A stretch of DNA of 64,000 nucleotides from Glycine soja (taxonomy: Eukaryota > Streptophyta > Magnoliopsida > Fabales > Fabaceae), in the NCBI RefSeq assembly GCF_004193775.1, contig NC_041016.1:40958522-41022521 (forward strand). The letters are read 5' to 3'. Both the position numbers and the translations under genes were made by a program. This document shows, in pieces, positions 23,274 to 38,500 of this stretch (its first letter is position 1; every line of letters begins with the position of its first letter). The notes beneath the pieces were generated by a model that saw only the letters and a list, made by a program, of their open reading frames with translations, did no database searches and was not told the DNA's origin.

Positions 23274-26200
23274 GCCAAATACTTATCCTTTCATTTTTAT
23301 GTCTTCCACAGTTCGAAAGGGAAAAAGGCTTGAAGATGAAACTAAGTAAGATGGAAAATCAAAGCGAGGAAGATATAACTGTGGAACTTGTGGAAACTAG
23401 GCTGAAAAGAGCCCTAAGATCTCTCTCAATCCTGCAAGCTGAAGATGGTTTCTGGCCTAATGATTATAGTGGCCCTTTGTTTCTTCTCCCTGGTTTGGTA
23501 AGCATTCACTTTCGTAGCTTCACAAGAGAAACTAAATTCTCTTTATGCAAGATTTTTACGCATGATATTTATCTTTATATCTTTATAACAAAATATTTTA
23601 AAAACCAATTATATTCTTGATAATGGTTTTTAGAATTTACATAATTTTATTAATCAATTGTTAAGAATGTATGTTTCACAAAATTTTCTTACGTTCCCGG
23701 AATTGTTACTCCAGAAAATATAACATAAGAATATCATTCCATATTTAAAAAATAAATATAGTTTGTTACATTTTAATATGCTTGATAATGGTTTTTAGAA
23801 TTTTAAGTAATTTAAATAAAAAAAAGTTTTATTTGTATTAGACAATAGATGTTCACATTCCCATCAGAATCCCACCACTCCTCCTAATGAGAATATAGAC
23901 TGTGTTAATAAAACTAACTCAAAAGTTAGTTCAAAGCTAGAAAGATAGTTGATAGTTAAAAATTAAAAAATTATCTTATTAAATTATAAATGTTCGATAA
24001 AATTAGTTATTAAAGTAATTGAAAAGTATAAAATAAAAAGATTATAATTTATTTAAAAAGAATAACTAAGAAATTTTATAAATATATTGAGGATATAACA
24101 ATGAAAAAATAAAAAGCTATAAGATAACATTTTAAAAATATTATAAGTACTTAAAAAAATTTGTTTATCGAACCGTCAAATCAACTTTTAATAAGGTAGA
24201 ATCTAACTAAAATATCTTAATGAATACAACTATAAATATAAGAAAGCATGATAAAAAAAGAAAGAAAACTATAACATTTCTATAATCAATAATATATCAT
24301 GAAATAGCTTTTAAAAACTCATAAGAAACATAAAAATATATATATTTTTCTCATCGTATCCTTAGAAATTCATCAAGATTTCGTGAAACAATTCCCCCCG
24401 ATATTATAAATTTGAGTATTTGTATTAGATTCTCAAGGAATCCCATTATATTTTCCTTCTCGTAAAATGATAAAATCACGTGTTTGGTCTTATGTTTTGA
24501 CACATTCTAAGATCTAATATTAAATAAAATAAAATAAATTTTATTTTTTAATTATTTATTTAATTGAAAGAAATTTAATTTTATTAACATCTACAGTTAG
24601 AACTGAAAAGTCTCAATCCAATAAAATTAAATATAATAACACATTTTTAAATTATCATTATATTAATTTCTAAAATTAAAGAATTCAAATATTTATACTT
24701 TGCATATTTTAATTGTTTTTTAATATCATTAAAAAAATTATCAATTAAATTATTTTTAAGTTTTATTTTAATTTATGTTTGTTATCTTCATTATGCATAA
24801 ATACTTATCTCTCTATATATATTCAGCATGGTAAGGAAGCGGGTTTAAGTTTATAAATGGTGGGGAAAAAATAAAATCCAACTCCAATTTCGTTTCCATC
24901 AATTTTATTGGGTTCAGGAAAGCCCACAGAGAATCATGTCACTTCTTAAGAATTTATTTCTTTATATACTTTTAATAAATTATAGATTAAGTTATTAATT
25001 ACATTTTAATTCAAACAATATATATATATAATAAATAACACAAAGATATTTAGGAATTAAATTATATTTTAGTTAAATATATAATTTTAATTTTGTTATA
25101 AATTAGTATTATAATTATAATATAATTTATTTAACTATCAAAATAAGTATTCTATATTTTAAATAATTATAAACATAAAATATGAAAATATTACATAATT
25201 ACATAATTAATAATTAGATATGTTATATATAATAATAGAATTATATAAAAATGTATAGTTATATTATTAATACAAATATATAGATAGCGTGGTGGATATA
25301 CAAGGACAAGGAAGTGAGTGACATATTCGAACTCAATCCCATTTTCTTAAGTCAATGAAACTCCACCCCAATCAAAGCAGATCTTTTCTGTCAAAGTCAA
25401 AAACAATTATCATTTTAATTTTTTAATATAACATTAATTATTTTTTTCAATTATATTCATTATAATATTAGTAATATGGGCTACAATAACTAAAAATAAA
25501 TTAATGATCATAAAGTTAATTTTATAAAATATCTATTTTTTTATTAATATATTAATTTTTCTTAATTTATATGTAAAATAACTTAGGACAATAACTGTAA
25601 TAGAAGAGAAAATCAATGATATATCTTTGGCTTAATTAATTAAATGTTCAATTGAGTTCTCCTAGTTTTGAAAGCTTCATTCAAATTCTTTATTTTTAAA
25701 AGGATTAACTAAGTTCAGATAAAAAATTTAAGAAGTAAAAACTTAGTTAATCCTTTTAAAAAAATGTCTTAACGTGGATCTTTTCATCCAATTATGATTG
25801 ATGCCGTTCGTTAGGATGTAAATTCTGATGACTTCTATTATGAATAGGTAGCTAAAAACTGACACTTAATTAAAAAAATCATCGCTCCCAAATCCATTGA
25901 TGCCACGACGCCTGCTAAGATTGGTGGAAATCCATCCCCAAATCCAAATGAATTCACCGGATCTCTTATTCTCATTCATAACCAGTTCATTTGATTTATA
26001 TATTGGAAAGTGCAAAAATTAACTTCATTGCTACTCATAACGTTGGTTGTATTAGTGTATTACAATTGTATGTTATTTCCTTTAGGTCAAATCACTTTTT
26101 ATTTTTTTATTTGATCCTTTATTTTTCTAAAAGTTTATTTTAATTCTTTATCTCTTTTTAAATTGGTTCAAATTAATAATTTAAAAATATTAACAACTAA

Positions 26201-29200
26201 AAGTCATCATGAAATGTGTTTCTTAGTTTTTTTCCTTCATTATCTTCCTCCTCTTCTTCTCCCTTCTCCTTCATCCTCCCTCATCTTCCACCATTTCTTC
26301 TCTAACTCAACAACATATACAACAAAAACCTAACTTACACCCCTCATGGTGGTGCCTTCCTCATCTACCAATTTGACCCGAAAATTTGCCTAGCCTAGAT
26401 CCGACTCAACTGCATCACGATTCAAACCAACCCTAGACCCATTCTCGACCTTTCCTTCTCCCTCACCATCAAGGTCCACAATAGAGACTTCTTCTCCCTT
26501 GCCTATGACTCCCTCACCAACTGCTGCCGCATCAGGACCGCAACTCCCTCACTGGTGTCATTCTGTTCAATATTGGAGAGGATGCAAGGAAGGCTTGATG
26601 GAATCAACAATAGTGACAGCAACAAGGGCGATGAAAGGGGTTAAGCGAGCAAATGATGTAGTGGAGTTTGAGGAAGTTAGGGTTTAGAGGCGAAAAGTTG
26701 AGGATAGAAGGGGGAAGAGGAAAAAAAAACTAACACATTTTGTGAAAAATTTTAACCATTGATATTTATAATTAAATTATTAAGAAATCAGTTTTTAAGG
26801 GACAAAAGGACCAATTTTAACTAATTTAAAAAATAAAAGATTAAATTGAAAAAAAATACGATAAAGGTAAAAAAAAAAGTCATTTGACCTTTCCTTTAAC
26901 TTATACAGTAACCTCAATATAGAAGCCAAAGTTGCATGAAAGGGTAGCACGTTGAATCTTTGGATTGAACAAGATTTGTGTAATCATCCACTGGGACCTA
27001 TCTGCCATTGTCATATGGAAACTACATATTATTTGCTTAAGGCAACTTAGAGAACAAATTAACCTAGTTGCATATTCACAACCATTAATATTCTCCAAAT
27101 CCATGGACATCACTTGCCAGAATAGAATCCAGATCTCTTAAAACAAACTCTAGCAATTCCAGATCTAGTGACAAAGATATGATTTTTAATCCCATAAATT
27201 TTGAATGATTTTTAATCCCAGAAATTGTTTAATACATTTTAAACACTCTAGCATCAAACATTTTTTTAATTGATTTAAACTTCTAAAAATGAATCGTCAT
27301 AAAATATAATTAAATAATAATATTATTAATATTACGTTATCATTTAACAATGATATATTTAATGATAGGAACAAAAAATATCGATGGATAACATCAGATA
27401 AGAAGAGTCATAATATTTTGTTCAAAAATTAAAAGTAAATACTTGAAATTAAAGTTTAAGAACAAAAATTTAGTTAATCGTATAAATTTATTCTCTTGAT
27501 TCTTTTTAAGGGATTACCACCTTGTTCTCCCATATGTATGCGCGTTACAGAACCAAATTAACTTTACATGTTACGTTCATGCTACTCCAACCTATTAATG
27601 CATGTAAAAATAAACCAATCAATAATAGTTTGGGACCAAGCTATGTGTCAATCAAAGTAAGGAATTGCCTCACACGTGCATTCTTGATTTAATTTTGTGT
27701 AGGTAATTGGTTTATCAGTTATTGGAGCCCTTAATGAAATACTGACACCTGAGCATCAAAGTGAAATACGTCGCTATCTGTTCAATCACCAGGTATTTAT
27801 GTATTACAGTGGAATTATTATATATATCTTTTTTTTAGGTAAACATCGGTTATTGTATATATCTTAAGACAACATGTTTTCAATATATATACACGTACAT
27901 ACTTTATGGTTAGACAATTCTGACTAAATTAGCATGGAATACTTGTGAATAGATTACGCTAAATATAATTTTGATATTTTTTTTTCAAAATTAAGGATTT
28001 TGATTCCATTGTCAATTTTCGTGACAATGACCATTAAATCACTAATGCTGAACTATAATATGGAATAGTTTAATTAAATTTGTACGTGATTTAAAGAGGT
28101 TTAATTTATTAATTATTGATAGTTTTTAATTAAATCCTTATTAAATGTTCCACTAATCAAATTAATAGCTAAAAAATTCAATATTATAGTATCACATCAA
28201 TGATATCTGAACCGAAAAAAATTATTTTAAGAAATTGAGAAATTAAATATCTTTATAGGAGACCAAAATTACAAATTATTAAAATAGAAAGATCAAAATT
28301 ATATTTTAACCAATAGTTTAAATTAGAAAGACAAAATTCAGCTACGGGTAATATATTACTCTAGGTAGCCTTTGTTATATGATGAATAATGTTAGTTATT
28401 TACTTGCAGAACGAAGATGGAGGGTGGGGAATGCATATAGAAGGGTCCAGCATAATGTTTACATCAGCTTTGAACTATGTGACCTTAAGATTGCTTGGAG
28501 AAGACATTAATGGTGGAGAAGGTGCTATACAAAAAGCAAGGACATGGATTCTTGATCATGGTGGAGCCACTTATATTCCTTCCTGGGGAAAACTCTGGCT
28601 TTCGGTAAGTGTGTATATAATCTTATTAATACCAGTGATAACACTATTTTTTTATTAGTTCAAATAACATGAATGTTTTATAATTTATTCGGTTAATGAC
28701 TAATTTCGTGACTGTTATTAATTCAAAATAATTTTTACACACAAATGAAATCAAACACAAATTTATTCACTTAATAAATCATTTTCTTATATGTGAACAC
28801 AATAAAATTTTACATTATTATGTTAATTCTATGAGTGAGTGACAATACTATCTTTTTTATTATTGGATAGATTTTACTACATAAAAATAAATAGAGATTT
28901 TTTAGGTAGTGAAAAATTTAAGGGGAGGGGATGATGTCCCATTAAAAGTCAGGATTGAGGTTAAAATAAACATAATAATAATACCACATTAACTCTTACA
29001 TTTCTATCTAAATATATTGTTAACCTACATTAACTCTTAATTAATTTTGTGACCATCCTGGTTTGAATTAGTTTTTTTGTGAAATAATAGCATGGTTTAA
29101 ATATGTTAATTACAAGAAGCATTTATATTTTATATTTAGTTATACTTGAAATAGAATTACCTTATGTAAATAATACTTGTGAATTCTTAACCATGTGTGT

Positions 29201-29479
29201 TTGATAACGTTTTGATTCTGACAAGCGATACACACAGTTTATTGTGGAATTTTTTTTATACAATCATCTTTTCGAATAGTGCGTATATAGTGATCAAAAT
29301 GAATTATTGGAATAATAGGTGCTTGGCGTATATGAATGGAGCGGAATGAAGCCAATCCCACCAGAAATATGGTTGTTTCCCTATTTTGTTCCTTTCCATC
29401 CAGGTTGTCATGAATGAATTTTAAGTTTTTCTCCCCTTAATTAACTTTACATGTTCTTTCTCTCACACACTCGTGTATA

Positions 29480-29534
<55 letters not shown>

Positions 29535-32500
29535 TTTGTTAACTTATACCCATTTATTTTTTAGATGAAGTTAGTAAGTTATATCTGGATATATTATAAG
29601 AAAACTTATAATTATAGCTTGTTAATTTATTTTTTTCTAAAAACTGGGTGCATGTTAGCAAATACCCACTTATTTTTTAGAAGGAATACTAAGTTAGTAA
29701 GTTGTGCCTGGATGCATTTTAAGAAAATTTATAATTATAATTTGCTAACCTATTCATTCTAAAACACAAGTGGGTGTAAGTTAGCTATCCCTATATATAT
29801 GAGAGTGAGAGGATTTAATGTAATTAACTATTAAAAAGTCACGCGACATTTTAAATTAAATTTTGATTGTTCATATTTAGTTATATGGTTAAAATTTAAT
29901 TAAGATATTTTCATCTTATATCATATATCAATCTCTATATATATGCTAATGGGTCATGAGCAACCACATAAATAAACTGACATTATACTTTAATAAAAAA
30001 TTTTAAGGTTCAAGTTTATAATTTTTTTTTTCACTTATATGGTGTTCATTATTATTAAACAATGGTATTTGATTTGTCAAATACATCAATATTATATACT
30101 CTTTTATGTGTATGATTCAACCTTCTCATTCTTACACAATATAAAACTCCACTTCATACTTATACTCCAACAACAATTTCTTAATTATGTAAATTATATA
30201 TAAATTGCATACTATATATGAGGGAAATAATTTTCACACAGTAATATTTTTTAGCATTAACTTTTTATACCTATTTAATTAAGAAAAAAGTATCAAGAAG
30301 TGTAAATGTTAATTTATTATTTAAAGTTGTAATAATAGTATAGAGAAAGTTATCTACAAAAATCACATCATCCTATTTGCAGGAAGAATATGGAGTCACG
30401 CTCGGCAAGTGTATCTACCCATGTCTTATTTATATGGTAAAAGATTCATAGGTCCTATAAATGCACTTGTTTTATCCCTTAGAAGAGAGCTCTACACCCT
30501 TCCTTATAATCTCCTCGACTGGAATCAAGCTAAAAATTCATGTGCCAAGGTAGTGAGTTGTATTTGTGTATACATGTGTTTCTCTCTCTTTATTTCATTC
30601 TTAAATACTAAAAATCATCTTTAATTATATCTACCTTAATTAATTAAATAAAAAATAGAAATAAAAGAAAGATTAAATATTATTTTAATAATATAATAGA
30701 ACTCAATATATCTTTTGTAAAATCTTCTTTGAATCTTGTGTAAAATCAATAGTTGAAAATTAAGAAAATAATGTCAACAAATATTTAATATTAAACACAA
30801 TGTGTTAAACCCAATTGAAAAAGATAAATATTTACAACAAAAAAGAATAAAAAGATAAATGAAATTATTTCTTATTTGTATTTGTCCTTGTATCTAAATT
30901 GAATTAAGTAAAAAAAATGTTAGTATTTGACTATTTAGAAACGATGGAATAAAAAATAACAGTGTATATAAATGTTTACATGAGTTGATCAAATAGTTTT
31001 TCTGTTTTAGAAAACTCAAATAAGGTGAGATATGAAAAAGCATTCTAATATTACCTTAGAGAAAGAATAAAAGGATCAACGAGTTTGTGTTCTTTGCTTC
31101 TATGTATTTATAGGTGAGTTGATTAGGGATGTTAGTGAGTTGGGTTGGATTGCGTTTACCTAAAGAGACCAAATTGTGTCAATTTTGATTATAGAACAAT
31201 TTTTTTTTATGCTAATACAATATTTTATTTTAAGTTATAGAGGTGTAATTTGATTTATCCTTATGATAGAATATTGTGTCGCCTTATTGAATCTCTTGTC
31301 ACATTAACCTCTCAACAGCCTACATAAGGGATAGGCTAACAATAATATGTCACAATAAAGTTAATGTTTTACTTTGGATAATTAACTGATGGAAGAACTA
31401 AATTTACTTATTTTAAAAAATAAAAAGATTATATGTTTTGATTTTTATATAGGAGAATCAAAATCACTAATTTAAAATTATAGAAGTGACCCAAATTATA
31501 ATTTAATATATTATTAATTAGAATGTTCTGATCATGATCAATTATCATAATTAAGCATTTTAAAATTAAATAATCAACTTAATTATTATAAATACGTATT
31601 TTTATAAATTAAAAATAAAATAAAATAATTTAGTGACATTTTTAGGAGAAAAAATGGATGTGATATTTCACACCACATCTGATTATGAGGCAAAACCTTC
31701 AGTATAAAAATCGTATTAATTACCTTTAGAGTTACCTTTACTAATATATTTTATATTTTTTAGGAATTAAAAACAGAAAAAGTAATATTTGTATATCAGT
31801 TAGAAAAATTCCTATGATACATTTTCCTAAAATAAATATTTGGAGATTTTCTAAATTTACTATAAATTAGAATAAAAATATATATTATTGTCATTAATTA
31901 ATTTGAATGAAAATATATAATTATATTATTAATTAAAATGTTCTAATCATGATCGGTTATTTTAATTAAGTATTTCATAATTAAATTACCACCTTAACTA
32001 CCATAAATATGTATTTTGATAATTAAAATAAAAAAAATGATTTAGTGGAATTTTAGAGAAAAAGAAATGAATTTGGTATGACCAGGTGACATTTTCCTAC
32101 ATGGAAAATCTTCATTTATAATATACTATTGACAATTAATTAATGTTAACAAAATTGTTAGATTTGAAAATAATTCTGGAGATTAATGTTACAATTGATA
32201 TTAACAAAATATTATCTCGTATAAATTTTATCAAGAAAGAGAGTTATTTAAACATAAATATGTGAGTGAAATAAATTTAATTGACTTAAAAATAAAATAA
32301 ATTTTGAATCTTATTATTAAGAAAATATGAGTTAATTATAATATATTATTGACTAATTATTGCAGGAAGATATGTCTCATCCAAGCTCAATGATTCAAAA
32401 TATTTTATGGGATTCTTTTCACAGTATAGGAGAACCTCTTCTCATGCACTGGCCTTTCTCTAAGCTAAGACAAGAAGCTCTTTGTCATGTAATGGAACAT

Positions 32501-35500
32501 ATACACTACGAGGATGAAAATACAAACTACATTTGTCTTGCTCCCATTAGCAAGGTAATTGTATTTATCCATATGGAAGAATTGATTATTATTCATACTA
32601 TTATTCGTGTTTATTCACTATATCCTAATTGATCTTATAGTTAGGATAATTTGGAAAACATAATAAAGTATTGTCCTAATTATGGTATATAAAAAAATTA
32701 TATCATTATCAGTAATTAAGAAAGTTTAAATAATTTAGAAAAGTAATGATTATAACAATTACAGAAACAAATCATTGCTACTTTATTCAAATTAGTGTAC
32801 AAAGATTTAGACTTACCCAATGATTCTTACCCTAAGGTACAATCATAATTTTTCTCATTACCTCTTCAAATTGGTGTACGAGATTTCTAATGTCCAACTT
32901 GTCAAGTAGAAAATAAAAAGAATCATGTCCCCACAACTTAGTGAAAATGTCTAGGAACTATGTATGAGAGAAAACATAAGAAGAATGAAGATTTCCTTGA
33001 ATAATTTCATTGTCTCTCATAATGTCATGTGTTTTTTTCCCCTCAAAAATCATAGTTATATAAGAAACATGTGTTGTATATAAAAGTTATAACAACTCAT
33101 ATTATGTGTTAAGGGATAGAGCACACCTAATTTTTGAAGATGTAATGGGAAGAGTGAACTAGATTTTAGTATGGATAGTGTATGTCATATAACTTGGAGA
33201 TTTAAAAATGCTATTAAACAATATATTTACCCTTACCCAATAATTCCTCATCTTTGTTGTATGTTTGCTACTAGCATCATGGTGCTTGCATCATTTTGAG
33301 CAATAACCTTTATTTTCTTACCCCTTTACTATAATAATGTTGCATTCTATAGGAACCACTATATCAATGATGTACTCTCAAACTACACTCTCATTTTAGC
33401 ATCACTATCAAAAAGCTAGATTAGGAAAAAAGGAAACTCATTCTTAAAAGATTTAACATCCCTTGATATAAAATATGCGTTGTTTTAGGTGTACTCCATG
33501 AACATGTATTGTTTACTTTGACTAGAAAACTTATTATCCTTCATTCCCTAGTTGATCAAACAAAAATAGTTGTCCATTATCACCTCATATGGAGTCGCTC
33601 CATTCAATCATGGCATTGGTGCTCTACTTATTAAATATCTAGTGCTAAGATTGTAGAAATAGAGAAACACAAGAAGGAGATGTTGAATTGTGTTTCTTAA
33701 AATTTTTCATACTACTTTCATTAAATACCATATCATCTGATAAAAATGGACTTAACATGACACAACATGAAACAAACAATAGAAGGCCTTAATTTTCACA
33801 CTCCATATCTTGTGACAATAATCATAAATGCTTTTGCGCAATTAAGTACTATGTAATTTGCTTTTGGCACACCTAACATTTTTCATTGACTCATTTCTCT
33901 TTCATATTTTTCGAATAAGCCTATGAAGAATATTCATTTATTCATTACAAGATGGATCAAAACATTAGAGCACCAAGTGTTACATGTAACACCCCTAATT
34001 ATTGACGTCTCAGAGGCCCATACTCTATGATACTTCACATGATTACACTTTCTCAACTTTGTTGTTGGTCAAAATCCTCCGTAGGTAGTCATTTTTGAGA
34101 CCTTGGTGATCTCCACAATTACTTTTAAGATCAATGATTGTTCCTACAAATTAACACGAGATGTTTTAGTGTCCTTTGTCCTCACTCACATGCTTCTTGT
34201 GAAACTTCCCAAAAGGTTATCCATCCCATAACTACTCCAAGTCAAACACACAAAATTTTAGAATTTATAAATGACAGGCTATCGAAAAGTTCTTGTTGGT
34301 ATATGTAATACCAATTAATTTTGTTAAGTCATCCTTAATTGTATATTCTCATAGTTACACAACCTCTAGATTCCTTTCATTTCGATGTGATTCTCCTGGG
34401 GTGTTATATTACATCCATACAAACCTAGAATTTGACTAGTATCGTATTTTAGTACAAACAAAACTAGTCAAACGTTCTTTGTATGAAAACATTAAGATAC
34501 TATTGTAAAAATATAATATTTTGTTTGCATAAATAAAAAAATTTGGACCCTAATTTGCCTTATGACTTAACAAAGATGCATTCACCTTAGAAGGAGATTG
34601 GAATGTTGACTTGAAATCTTAGTCCACAAGAAACATTGAGGATATGCCTGTGTTTTCTTTCAACCAAACCATTTTTTCAGGGTTTCATGTACATGATGTT
34701 TGAAACATAATCTCACGCTCAAGTAGTTGTGTTGGATTTAGCCCATTTCTTATGGTACTCGCTGTGTTGTTGAACTTATTAGGTGATTGCATCCATTGAG
34801 TTGTTGTTTGAACTTAAATTATATGGAGATGACATTTTCTTCATTGTGTCTAATTATTCTAATTCACACTTCTTTTGCATTTTTTTCATCTTTGATCTCT
34901 TTTTTTAAAATTGTTAGCACTTATTCTTGGTTAAAGATTCACATTGAAATGGAAGAAATGATTATTTTTCAAATTGATATTTACAAATTTATATACATCA
35001 TTTATATATAAGTAAAGCCTAAGAAAAAAAATGAATCCTTCATCTCATAATTAAGGTAACTAATAATGTCTAAATAATTTATGTAATTGTAGTAATTAGA
35101 AAAACCTAAATCATTTTCCTAATTAAAGTAACTAGGAAATATAATAATTACAATAAATCATGGAAGCAAATTACAAGTGATATGAGTAATGATCTTAACA
35201 GTAAAAAAAACACAATCAAATTGAATTAAGATAGAATTATAATTTTCTTTATTAGTGTTAGCATTTGCATACTACTCTGAAATCATCTTATGAATCATTG
35301 GCTTTTAAAGCTCATATTATTAAGTTAATACAAAAATAATTATAAGTTCAAGTCTATACTTAATCATAGAATACAATCGCACACTAGATGATATGTACAT
35401 ATCATAATCCAATCATTTTAACGCAATAATGTAACTAAGGAACATAGACATATCGTGTACTCGTCCAAAGTGATAAAGATTGAAAAAAATCTCCCTTGAT

Positions 35501-38500
35501 TGCTTTTTATCTCAAGACTTAATTTGTCTTACTTCTTTCAATTTTATAATGTATAATTGTCTTAGTCTTGACTTTCATTGAGTTGAATTAGCTTTAATAT
35601 AATCAAAATATTTCAAAATGCACCAGCATGCAAAATTATCTCTCATAACATTATGTTTAATTTCTTAGTAATTTGAATAAAGAAAATCAAAATACCAAAC
35701 TGACAAGCCCTCTAAAATAGGTATTAAACATGGTTTGTTGTTGGTTGGAGAATCCCAATTCCCAAACATTTAAGCGTCACATTCCAAGAATCAAAGACTA
35801 TCTCTGGGTGGCTGAGGATGGAATGAAAATGCAGGTTATACTTGATTTTCTTTCTTTCTTTCAGCAATATGGTATTAAGTTTTTATAGGAAAAATAAATT
35901 ATTTTTTTATACAAAAGTTGACAAATGCATGCACATTAACTTTAATTTAGATCTATAATTAAAAATTAAGTTGCAAATTCTAATGAATGCAATTCAATGT
36001 CAGGCATATGGTGGTTCTCAATTATGGGACACGGTTTTTTCTATTCAAGCAATCTTAGCTACTAATCTTAAGGATGAATATGGTTCCATGCTTAAGAAAG
36101 CAAATAATTTCATAAAATGCTCACAGGTATTGTATATTGATATAAGTTTATAGAAAAAACTAAGATTATGAAATACTAATTATGATAAATGTAATGACTG
36201 CATTTGAAGATTACAACAAACAGTTCTGGTACTCCAAGTGACTGGTATCGCCACATTTCTAAAGGTGGTTGGACTTTCTCAACTGCAGACAATGGTTGGC
36301 CAGTGTCAGATTGCACTGGAGAAGCCTTAAAGGTGATCATGAATGGGTTTGTCGCTAATTTCAATAAGTTCTTAATTTGTTAAACATTGTTGCCACTTCA
36401 ATTAGGAAAAATATAGCCTTGGGAATGAAGTTCTCCATGATCTAAAGAATCATATACTTTACTATTTTGATTGAAGTTGAAGGTGACCTATAATTTTGGA
36501 AAGCAAATAATGTTCTTAGACTTGGAGAGAATTTTTCATTTGAAGCATAACAATAGTGATTTATATGCTTAAATAAAATTAATTAGATGATGGTTGAACT
36601 TTCGAATCATATTAATACTTGAGTTAATAGATTCTTACATCATTTTTTATACAAAGTTAATCATATCATTTAAATTGTTCATATCTTTTTCAGGCCGCCA
36701 TTTTGTTATCAAACATGTCATTTGATATTGTTGATAGAGCAATGGAAGTAGAACAACTATATGATGGTGTTAATTGGATTTTATCCATGCAGGTAAAGTG
36801 TGAAGTCAATTGGTTGCAAATCTTTAACAAATTCAAAAGTAATATATAATAATAAGATTGTGACATGTCATAAAATCACAAAAAATCTACAATGAAAGCA
36901 TCATGGTCACCACACAATTTTTCCATTCTTTCTCTTTCTTGATTTAATAGATTTAGAGGAAATTTGGAAGGGAAAGGAGAATTTTAGGTTGGTTGTGAGT
37001 TAGTGACAAATGAAAGGTAAGATTTAAGAAGTGAGAGCTTGAGATGTGAGATTTTAAATGTGACTCATAATAGATTATGGAGTGCAAATATAAAATAAGT
37101 TCATGTCTCAACATTTTTCATTTGTAGAGAATCACAACTGTTACCACAATTTAAAATTATAAATTTAGAACTTTAACATTGTAGCTTAGCCAATTTTCTT
37201 TTCCATTATATTACAGAATAAAAATGGCGGATTCGCAGGCTTTGAACTTACAAGATCTTATGCATGGCTAGAGGTAAAACTTACTTTATCTTAAATGAGA
37301 AAGGTAAATTCAGTTTTTTAATACTCTTTATTTCTTCCACAGAAATTAAATCCAACTGAAACATTTGAAGATGTGATGATCGATCGCCAGTATGTTTAGC
37401 ATATATAATTTTCTTACAGTTTATATTATGAGAATATGTTATTTTGAACTGTGATAATAGATTATTAGCCCATAACTTTTTATAGGTTCGTAGAATGTAC
37501 TACATCAGCAATTGGAGGTCTTGCCTTATTCACACAACGATATCCGGGGCACAGAAAGAAAGAAATAGAAATTTGTATTGCTAAGGCGGCAAACTATATT
37601 GAAAGCATGCAGTTAGCTGATGGCTCATGGTTTGCTCAATTTGTCCACAAACTCACTTCTTTAATGCATGTCATCCTTGCAAAGTTCAAGAATTTAGGCA
37701 ATACAACAAATTTTCAAGTAGAAAACATTATCCAAAAGAGAGATTCATTGGTTTAATTGTGTTAGATAAATTTAAAGGATAGACATTTTGAATGACCAAA
37801 ATGATGATACAAAATGCCTAATAGATAAAAGCATTGAAAATTAACTCTAATATTTTATTTTCTTGCAAACTTCTTAAGACTTTTTTTATGGACAAATATT
37901 AATTTTGTTAGAAATGTCAGTGGAAGAGATTTGAACCAGTGACTTCTCCCTTTTCCCATTCTCCCTTCACCCTTAAGCCCACCTTCTAACAATTAAACCA
38001 ACTTTATATCACATTCTCAAAAATTTTATTAGCTAATGAAGGAATTAGGTAAAAATGATTTTTTTTTCATTACTATAAAACCAAATGTACTAATATTTGC
38101 ATTTAATTAACTAGGTACGGGTCATGGGGAGTCTGCTATACTTATGGAACATGGTTTGGAATAAAGGGACTCATCGTTGCCGGTAAGAGTTATCAAGATA
38201 GTCAAAGCATTAGAAGAGGATGTGAATTTTTGCTTTCCAAACAACAACTTTGTGGTGGTTGGGGAGAGAGCTACATCACATGCCAAACGATGGTAACTTA
38301 TGTCCCATCTAAGTCTCATGATTTATAAAATAGTTTACACATAACTATGTATGTTGCTCTTCGAGTGTAGCACAACGTTTCACTACACTAATTAATGGTA
38401 CAACTGAAATAGGTATACACAAATTTGGAAGGAAACAAGTCTAATGTAGTGAACACTGCATGGGCTATGTTGGCACTTATTGAAGCAGGGCAGGTATAAC

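Noticed and set aside
23118..23333. 71-residue frame with poly-Tyr
   Set aside because: Translation of the microsatellite before exon 2.
26499..26687. 62-residue open frame as a gene
   Set aside because: Lies inside the Pack-MULE and is in a different frame from the LEA_2-like fragment; no start context or homology.
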